The notes below the pieces were generated by a model that searched no databases, was not told where the DNA came from, and saw only the letters and a program-made list of their open reading frames with translations. Below are positions 1 through 6,933 of a DNA stretch of 6,933 nt, piece after piece; the stretch's first letter is position 1, and the number at the start of each line of letters is the position of its first letter. The stretch lies in NCBI GenBank assembly GCA_964516635.1, contig CAZEZY010000125.1:1-6933 (forward strand). The letters run 5' to 3'. This DNA is from CAZEZY01 sp964516635 (GTDB taxonomy: Bacteria; Pseudomonadota; Gammaproteobacteria; Burkholderiales; Burkholderiaceae_C). Made by a program: the position numbers and the translations under genes.

Positions 1-626
1 AGGTGCACGTGGAAGTGGCCAAGCTGCACAAAGAGGGCTACGAATTCATCATGATCGGCCACAAGGGCCACCCCGAGGTGGAAGGCACCATGGGGCAGCT
101 CGACAGCGGCATTCACCTGGTGGAGGACGTGGCCGACGTGGCCAGGGTCCAGCCCAGCCAGACCGACAAGCTCGCCGTGGTCACGCAGACCACGCTGAGC
201 GTGGACGACGCTGCCGAGATCGCCGCCGCCATCAAGGCTCGCTTCCCCCGCATCCGCGAACCCAAGCAGCAGGACATCTGCTATGCCACCCAGAACCGCC
301 AGGATGCCGTCAAGCTCATGAGCCGGCAGGTGGATGTCGTGGTGGTCGTGGGCAGCCCCACCAGCAGCAACACCAACCGGTTGCGCGAACTGGCCGAACG
401 GCTCGGTGTGCCGGCTTACATGGTCGATGATGCTGGCGAATTGCAGGACACCTGGTTTGCCGGTCACGCCCGTGTCGGGGTGACCGCCGGTGCATCTGCC
501 CCGGAAGATCTGGTGCAGGGCGTGGTGCAGCGACTCAAGACGCTCGGTGCGATGTCGGTCCGTCACCTCGACGGTATCCGCGAAACCACCCAGTTTCCGC
601 TGCCCAAGGGGCTGAAGATCGAATGA
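1..626 (+). CDS. ispH: 4-hydroxy-3-methylbut-2-enyl diphosphate reductase (IspH/LytB), 5'-truncated by window edge
   Basis: IspH is an iron-sulfur enzyme catalysing the last step of the MEP pathway: it reduces HMBPP to IPP and DMAPP in the cytoplasm. The frame is open from the first base (bases 1-2 end a codon, codon 3-5 is an internal Val) to TGA at 624-626, so about 207 residues of a roughly 310-residue family are visible. Recognisable blocks, numbered from the Val, are GHPEVEGTMGQ (22-32, with the substrate-contacting His and the proton-relay Glu), TQTTLSVDD (61-69), DICYAT with C93 (third cluster cysteine), the SSNTNR loop (121-126) and GVTAGASAP (159-167). The first two cluster cysteines lie upstream of the window. 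serS follows 44 bases later on the same strand. Identity is very secure. The GTG at position 3 should not be taken as a start. Confidence 0.97.
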   Translation, partial: VHVEVAKLHKEGYEFIMIGHKGHPEVEGTMGQLDSGIHLVEDVADVARVQPSQTDKLAVVTQTTLSVDDAAEIAAAIKARFPRIREPKQQDICYATQNRQDAVKLMSRQVDVVVVVGSPTSSNTNRLRELAERLGVPAYMVDDAGELQDTWFAGHARVGVTAGASAPEDLVQGVVQRLKTLGAMSVRHLDGIRETTQFPLPKGLKIE

Positions 627-654
627 TCCGCTGAATCGCTTCACAGCCGCCCTC

Positions 655-666
655 TAAAATCGGGGG
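655..666 (+). promoter_or_regulatory. serS start region: -10-like TAAAAT and G-rich ribosome binding site
   Basis: TAAAAT at 655-660 matches the sigma-70 -10 consensus at five of six positions. It is followed by GGGGG at 662-666, four bases before the serS ATG. A -10 box here would start transcription at about 667, giving a nearly leaderless message in which the G-run could not act as a binding site. The alternative is readthrough from ispH using the G-run. No convincing -35 box is visible 16-18 bases upstream. Confidence 0.35.
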
Positions 667-670
667 CATC

Positions 671-1989
<1,319 letters not shown>

Positions 1990-1993
<4 letters not shown>

Positions 1994-2004
1994 GCGGGGC
2001 TCAG
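1990..2004. terminator. Short convergent hairpin shared by the serS and gloA 3' ends (no T tract)
   Basis: CTGAGC (1990-1995) and GCTCAG (1999-2004) form a perfect 6-bp stem with a GGG loop. The serS TGA (1991-1993) lies in the left arm and the gloA stop (complement of 2001-2003) in the right arm. Neither strand has a following T run, so this is not a canonical intrinsic terminator. It could block 3' exonuclease or slow polymerase for Rho. The inner TGA/TCA pairing is automatic for convergent TGA stops; only the flanking extension carries information. Confidence 0.35.
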
Positions 2005-2414
2005 CGCAAGCCGCCGCCCGCCGCCGCAAAGTCGCGCTGGATCAGTTCGATCTTGTAGCCATCCGGATCGGTCACAAAGGCGATCACGGTGGTGCCCCCT
2101 TTGACCGGGCCAGCCTCGCGCGTCACGTTGCCACCAGCGGCCTTGATTGTCTCGCAAGCGGCGTAGGCATCGGGCACACCCAGGGCGATGTGACCGTAGG
2201 CGTTGCCGTGGTCGTAATGCTCCACGCCCCAGTTGTAGGTCAGTTCGATCTCGGCCTGACCGGGGTTGCCACCGTCAAAGCCCAGGAAGGCCAGCGAATA
2301 CTGGTATTCGGGGTTCTCGGACGTGCGCAGCAGCTTCATGCCGAGCACCTGGGTGTAGAAATCGATCGAGCGCTGGAGGTTGCCCACGCGCAGCATGGTG
2401 TGTAGGAATCGCAT
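2001..2414 (-). CDS. gloA: Lactoylglutathione lyase (glyoxalase I)
   Basis: Glyoxalase I isomerises the hemithioacetal of methylglyoxal and glutathione to S-lactoylglutathione, the first step of methylglyoxal detoxification in the cytoplasm. Read from the ATG at 2414, the protein has 137 residues and begins MRFLHTMLRVG, like the E. coli enzyme. The four expected metal ligands are visible as H5, E57 (IELTYNWG), H75 (YGHIAL) and E123 (YKIELI). The glutathione-site block GGNVTREAGPVKGG (94-107) is intact. The short length without extra loops fits the Ni-activated bacterial class. An in-frame ATG at 2423 would add three residues (MFF); neither start has a strong ribosome binding site at ideal spacing, and 2414 is chosen by homology. 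It is divergent from the DUF6644-like gene and convergent with serS, so it probably forms its own transcription unit. Confidence 0.97.
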   Translation of the reverse strand: MRFLHTMLRVGNLQRSIDFYTQVLGMKLLRTSENPEYQYSLAFLGFDGGNPGQAEIELTYNWGVEHYDHGNAYGHIALGVPDAYAACETIKAAGGNVTREAGPVKGGTTVIAFVTDPDGYKIELIQRDFAAAGGGLR

Positions 2415-2490
2415 GAAAAACATTGTGCCGGTTTCACCGATGCCTGGTGGGGCATGGGGGTGCCCGTCAGCATGTCTGTCCGGATTGCAT

Positions 2491-2501
2491 TAGGCTAAGC
2501 C
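2491..2501 (+). promoter_or_regulatory. Possible -10 element for a leaderless start of the DUF6644-like gene
   Basis: TAGGCT (2491-2496) sits where a -10 box would start transcription at or next to the ATG at 2503. That would suit the lack of any purine-rich ribosome binding site before this start. It overlaps a small inverted repeat, GGCT-A-AGCC (2493-2501). No good -35 box is visible, so this is weak. The rest of the 2424-2502 gap between the divergent genes shows nothing else clear. Confidence 0.25.
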
Positions 2502-2502
2502 C

Positions 2503-2922
2503 ATGTTCTCGGCCTTATCGGCCCACCCGTGGGCATACCCTCTGCTGGAAGTGGTGCACATCTGGGGCATCGCGCTCGTCATCGGCAACCTCATGGCGCT
2601 GGAAGTCCGGGTTTGGGGTGGGGCTGCCAACCTGCCGGTGCTGCCCCTGGCACGCCTCAGCCTGGTGCTGGTGGGAATCGGTTTCACCCTCGTGGCTGGC
2701 AGTGGCCTGCTGATGTTTGCCACCCAGGCCGAGGAACTCCTGACCAATCGCGCCTTTCTGATCAAGATGCTCCTGCTCATGCTGGCGGGCAGCAATGCCG
2801 CCTGGTTTCATGGCCGGCAGTCGCTGCAAAAGCTGGATCTCACGGCCCGGCTGCTGATGCTGCTGTCGCTGGTGTTGTGGATCGGCATTCTGCTGGCGGG
2901 GCGCTGGATCGCCTACCTCTGA
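2503..2922 (+). CDS. Small four-helix inner-membrane protein, DUF6644-like, function unknown
   Basis: This 139-residue protein is mostly hydrophobic, with four likely transmembrane helices at about 12-33, 49-72, 84-103 and 114-134. Family features I recognise are a first helix with VHIWGIALVIGNLMALEVR (18-36), a short polar loop, a GxGLLMF end to helix 2 (66-72), NRAFLIKM leading into helix 3 (82-89), and WFH at its end (101-103). These match my recollection of the DUF6644 family, so the family label comes from memory. Histidines 8, 19 and 103 lie near helix ends and could bind a cofactor, but this is speculation. The gene ends 24 bases before the DUF6152-like start, so the two are almost certainly cotranscribed. 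There are no catalytic motifs and no Cys. The ATG at 2503 lacks a clear ribosome binding site. Confidence 0.8.
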   Translation: MFSALSAHPWAYPLLEVVHIWGIALVIGNLMALEVRVWGGAANLPVLPLARLSLVLVGIGFTLVAGSGLLMFATQAEELLTNRAFLIKMLLLMLAGSNAAWFHGRQSLQKLDLTARLLMLLSLVLWIGILLAGRWIAYL

Positions 2923-2933
2923 AGCTGTTCAAA

Positions 2934-2940
2934 AAGGAGA
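2934..2940 (+). promoter_or_regulatory. Strong ribosome binding site deciding the DUF6152-like start
   Basis: AAGGAGA at 2934-2940 is a near-perfect Shine-Dalgarno sequence. The first ATG (2941) lies one base after GGAG, too close for initiation. The second ATG (2947) is seven bases downstream, which is ideal. This argues for a start at 2947. Confidence 0.8.
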
Positions 2941-2946
2941 ATGACC

Positions 2947-3438
2947 ATGAATCGTCGAGATTCGCTCCGGTGCCTGTCGGGCGCGGCCTTGGCCCTGGGT
3001 AGCAGCTGGCCCTGGCTGGCCCATGCGCATCACGGCTGGAGCCGGTTTGACCAGAACCGGCCGCTCTACCTGGAAGGGGTCGCCCAAGGGGTGAAGTGGC
3101 GCAACCCGCATGCCGAATTGACACTGGCGGTCCCTCCCACGCTGGCCTTGCCGGCCGATCTGGCTACTCGCCGACTGCCCGAGCAGATGGCGCGCATCGA
3201 CACCCAGGCGTTGCTGGCCAACACCCGCCTGCCCACCCGTCGCGACACCCGCTGGGAGGTGGAGCTGGCCCCGCTGACCCGCATGGACCAGTGGCGTGTG
3301 CCCGTCATCAGCGACGGCACGCCCCTCGCCGTGATCGGGTTCACCTTCACGGGCGAGGTCGGGGAGGCGGTGCTGCGCGCCGAATACCTCTTCCTGGGCG
3401 GCCAGGTTTACGGGCTGCGCTCCTCTCCGGCAGGCTGA
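2947..3438 (+). CDS. Exported DUF6152-like protein with Tat-like signal and His-His mature N-terminus
   Basis: The product has 163 residues and no known function. Its N-terminus carries a twin-arginine-like motif, NRRDSLR (2-8), a hydrophobic stretch, and an ideal signal peptidase site, A-H-A, before residue 28. The predicted mature protein starts HHGWSRFD. The Tat consensus Phe is replaced by Ser, so Sec export is also possible. The block LEGVAQGVKWRNPHAELTL is the conserved part I associate with DUF6152 (label from memory). The mature chain contains only three histidines, precursor residues 28, 29 and 55, and no cysteine. The rest looks like a small beta-rich domain ending near residue 158. 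It follows the DUF6644-like membrane gene by 24 bases with its own strong ribosome binding site, suggesting a membrane protein and periplasmic partner. The stop lies 8 bases from the convergent dehydrogenase stop. Confidence 0.8.
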   Translation: MNRRDSLRCLSGAALALGSSWPWLAHAHHGWSRFDQNRPLYLEGVAQGVKWRNPHAELTLAVPPTLALPADLATRRLPEQMARIDTQALLANTRLPTRRDTRWEVELAPLTRMDQWRVPVISDGTPLAVIGFTFTGEVGEAVLRAEYLFLGGQVYGLRSSPAG

Positions 3439-3450
3439 GCCGCGGTTCAG
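3435..3450. terminator. Short convergent hairpin shared by the DUF6152-like gene and the SDR gene (no T tract)
   Basis: CTGAGC (3435-3440) pairs with GTTCAG (3445-3450), allowing one G-U pair, around a CGCG loop. The two opposing TGA stops lie in the two arms (3436-3438 and the complement of 3447-3449). No T run follows on either strand. The left arm is identical to the one at the serS/gloA junction. Confidence 0.3.
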
Positions 3451-4220
3451 ACGGGCACGGTGTAATTGAGCGTCATCCGGCCGCCGTCCACGGTCACGAT
3501 CTCACCGGTCACATAGCTCGACGCATCACTGGCCAGCCAGCAGACCACATCGGCAATCTCGGACGGTTCGCCCAGTCGTTTCATGGGGGTACGGCTCAGG
3601 ATCTTGAGCCGGGCTTCCTCGCTGGTGAGCACCGATTGCGCCGCCAGTTCGGTGGCGATGGTGCCGGGGGCCACCGCGTTCACGCGGATCCCGTGATCAG
3701 CCAGCGACAGGGCCATGACCCTCGTGAGCTGGTTCACGCCGCCCTTGCTCACGTTGTAGCTCGAAATGGTCGGGATGGTCAGCACGCCATTGACCGAGCT
3801 CATGTTGATGATGGCGCCGCCACCCTGACGGGCCATTTCCCTGGCCACAGCCTGGCCCGCCAGGAAGGCACCCTTCAGATTGACTCGCAAGACGGCATCA
3901 AAATCGGCTTCGGTCACTTCCAGAAAGGGCGCCGCCTTGAAGATGCCGGCATTGTTGACCAGGATGTCGATGCGTCCATGCAGCTGCACCGTCCGGGCGA
4001 CCATGGCATCGACATGGGTCTTGTTGCCCACATCGGTGTAGACGAATGAAGCACCGGTGGCCTGCGCCAGTCGGTTGCCCGGCTCATCAGCCAGATCGGC
4101 AATCACCACGTGAGCACCTTCCTGGCGCAGGCGGTGAACGCAAGCCTCGCCAATGCCCTGTGCACCGCCGGTGACGATGGCCACGCGGCCTTCCAGACCG
4201 AAAGAAATGGAGGTTTTCAT
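3447..4220 (-). CDS. Classical short-chain dehydrogenase/reductase, substrate unknown
   Basis: This is a 257-residue NAD(P)-dependent oxidoreductase of the classical SDR family. The Rossmann fold is marked by TGGAQGIG (17-24), Asp42 after strand beta 2 (which favours NAD over NADP) and NNAG (89-92). The catalytic tetrad is complete: N114, S142, Y155 and K159 (in YNVSK). The PG motif after beta 6 is APGTIAT (184-190), and the C-terminus has the usual YVTGEIVTVDGG block (236-247). The sequence resembles 3-oxoacyl-ACP reductase and sugar or steroid dehydrogenases equally, so no substrate can be assigned. It lies 43 bases downstream of rhlE on the same strand and may share its transcript, though a hairpin sits between them. 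No clear ribosome binding site precedes the ATG. An out-of-frame ATG six bases upstream opens a four-codon frame whose TGA overlaps the start. Confidence 0.93.
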   Translation of the reverse strand: MKTSISFGLEGRVAIVTGGAQGIGEACVHRLRQEGAHVVIADLADEPGNRLAQATGASFVYTDVGNKTHVDAMVARTVQLHGRIDILVNNAGIFKAAPFLEVTEADFDAVLRVNLKGAFLAGQAVAREMARQGGGAIINMSSVNGVLTIPTISSYNVSKGGVNQLTRVMALSLADHGIRVNAVAPGTIATELAAQSVLTSEEARLKILSRTPMKRLGEPSEIADVVCWLASDASSYVTGEIVTVDGGRMTLNYTVPV

Positions 4221-4238
4221 GACGCCATGTTAGCGCCT

Positions 4239-4260
4239 GAGGCCTCCATGGAGCAGCCTC
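4239..4260. repeat. Imperfect hairpin between rhlE and the SDR gene
   Basis: GAGGC (4239-4243) pairs with GCCTC (4256-4260), and inside it CTC (4244-4246) pairs with GAG (4251-4253) around a CATG loop, leaving a CA bulge. The minus strand has no T tract after it, so it is at best a weak or Rho-assisted terminator after rhlE. It could equally be leader structure ahead of the dehydrogenase. Confidence 0.3.
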
Positions 4261-4263
4261 GGT

Positions 4264-6063
<1,800 letters not shown>

Positions 6064-6067
<4 letters not shown>

Positions 6068-6258
6068 GTGATGGTCTGGCGCCCTTCCTGGGCGCAGGGG
6101 GTATCGGCCGCGTCCCGCGCCTTGTGGGCGGGCCAGTCAGGTGGGCTGATGGGTCGAAAAAAAGGGCTTGTGAAAATCGGCCTGTACAGGCAGACAAAGC
6201 CCCAGCTCGTTGCTGGTGTGGCACTGACTGAAGGTGCGCACAAGACACATTGTCGCAT
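6064..6258 (-). CDS. Candidate 64-codon leader ORF overlapping the rhlE start (doubtful)
   Basis: An open frame starts at the ATG at 6258 and ends with a TGA that overlaps the rhlE ATG in the arrangement ATGA (6067-6064), as in translationally coupled genes. The encoded 64 residues begin MRQCVLCAPS and are rich in Pro, Ser and Cys; they resemble no family I know. There is no ribosome binding site. A weak -10-like GATTAT (6269-6264 on the minus strand) would suit leaderless initiation at this ATG. The frame crosses the terminator-like hairpin, so translation could in principle influence it. An ORF of this length is easily open by chance in GC-rich DNA. Confidence 0.2.
6076..6097 (-). promoter_or_regulatory. 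Hairpin presenting AGGAA just upstream of the rhlE start
   Basis: On the minus strand GCGCCC (6095-6090) pairs with GGGCGC (6084-6079) around the loop AGGAA (6089-6085). The stem extends by two more pairs past one bulge (6097-6096 with 6077-6076). The loop is the only Shine-Dalgarno-like sequence near the rhlE ATG, but it lies 17 bases from it, farther than usual. It may be an occluded or structure-dependent ribosome site, or have no role in initiation. Confidence 0.35.
6157..6202 (-). terminator. Terminator-like hairpin with T7 tract in the rhlE leader (possible attenuator)
   Basis: On the minus strand, GGGCTTTGT (6202-6194) pairs with ACAAGCCC (6171-6164) with one bulged base, and TTTTTTT (6163-6157) follows at once. 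The loop contains a 12-base perfect palindrome, GCCTGTACAGGC (6180-6191), that can fold as an inner hairpin. This has the form of an intrinsic terminator pointing toward rhlE, about 90 bases before its ATG. The only gene upstream on this side is the divergent ettA, so there is no obvious gene for it to terminate. The GC-rich 6068-6156 stretch after it has no evident promoter. Confidence 0.55.
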
Positions 6259-6263
6259 AAAGG

Positions 6264-6269
6264 GATAAT
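6264..6269 (+). promoter_or_regulatory. Possible -10 box for ettA
   Basis: GATAAT matches the sigma-70 -10 consensus at five of six positions and would start transcription at about 6276, some 43 bases before ettA. No recognisable -35 box lies 16-18 bases upstream. The same bases read on the other strand as GATTAT, which could serve the rhlE direction, so the site is only a candidate. Confidence 0.35.
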
Positions 6270-6280
6270 CAGGGGTTGCT

Positions 6281-6294
6281 CGCCCGATCGGGCG
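6281..6294. repeat. 14-base perfect palindrome in the ettA leader
   Basis: CGCCCGATCGGGCG is a perfect palindrome placed 25 bases before the ettA ATG and just after the candidate -10 box. It could be an operator for a dimeric regulator or a 5-bp RNA hairpin with a GATC loop. ACTTTTCT follows nearby, too short and distant to be a convincing terminator. Confidence 0.4.
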
Positions 6295-6318
6295 CCACTT
6301 TTCTCATTCAGCAGACCC

Positions 6319-6933
<615 letters not shown>

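Noticed and set aside
3096..4049. 317-codon plus-strand frame spanning the DUF6152-like gene and the SDR gene
   Set aside because: It is out of frame with one gene and antisense to the other, with no domain or ribosome binding site.
6180..6191. LexA/SOS box
   Set aside because: CTGT and ACAG are directly adjacent rather than separated by 8 bases.
6281..6308. Intrinsic terminator ahead of ettA
   Set aside because: The stem is only 5 bp, and the few T residues are interrupted and do not directly follow the stem.

Overview
This is a GC-rich chromosomal window with no mobile elements, CRISPR arrays or tRNA/rRNA genes. Protein similarity and the ispH-serS gene order suggest a betaproteobacterium of the order Burkholderiales, most likely Comamonadaceae. 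This placement is recalled from family knowledge and was not computed.

Layout: (1) 1-1993, plus strand: the 3' two thirds of ispH (isoprenoid precursor synthesis), then complete serS (seryl-tRNA synthetase). (2) 2001-2423, minus strand: gloA (glyoxalase I), convergent with serS. (3) 2503-3438, plus strand: a two-gene operon of uncharacterised proteins, a small four-helix membrane protein (DUF6644-like) and an exported protein (DUF6152-like) whose predicted mature N-terminus is His-His. (4) 3447-4220, minus strand: a short-chain dehydrogenase/reductase, convergent with the operon. (5) 4264-6067, minus strand: an RhlE-type DEAD-box RNA helicase. Its Gly-rich tail is interrupted by a run of 100 N (4438-4537), which breaks the apparent reading frame. 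(6) 6068-6318: a divergent intergenic region of 251 bases, the longest stretch without a confident gene. It holds a terminator-like hairpin with a T7 tract oriented toward rhlE, a 64-codon open frame whose stop overlaps the rhlE start, and a 14-base perfect palindrome ahead of ettA. (7) 6319-6933, plus strand: the 5' third of ettA, an ABC-F translation factor that runs off the window.

Most genes are housekeeping: translation (serS, ettA), RNA remodelling (rhlE), isoprenoids (ispH) and methylglyoxal detoxification (gloA). They do not form one pathway. The least understood parts are the DUF6644/DUF6152 pair, which resembles a CopC/CopD-type metal-handling arrangement only by analogy, and the rhlE leader, which looks like an attenuator. 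Both convergent gene junctions carry a short hairpin that places the two opposing TGA stop codons in its two arms.
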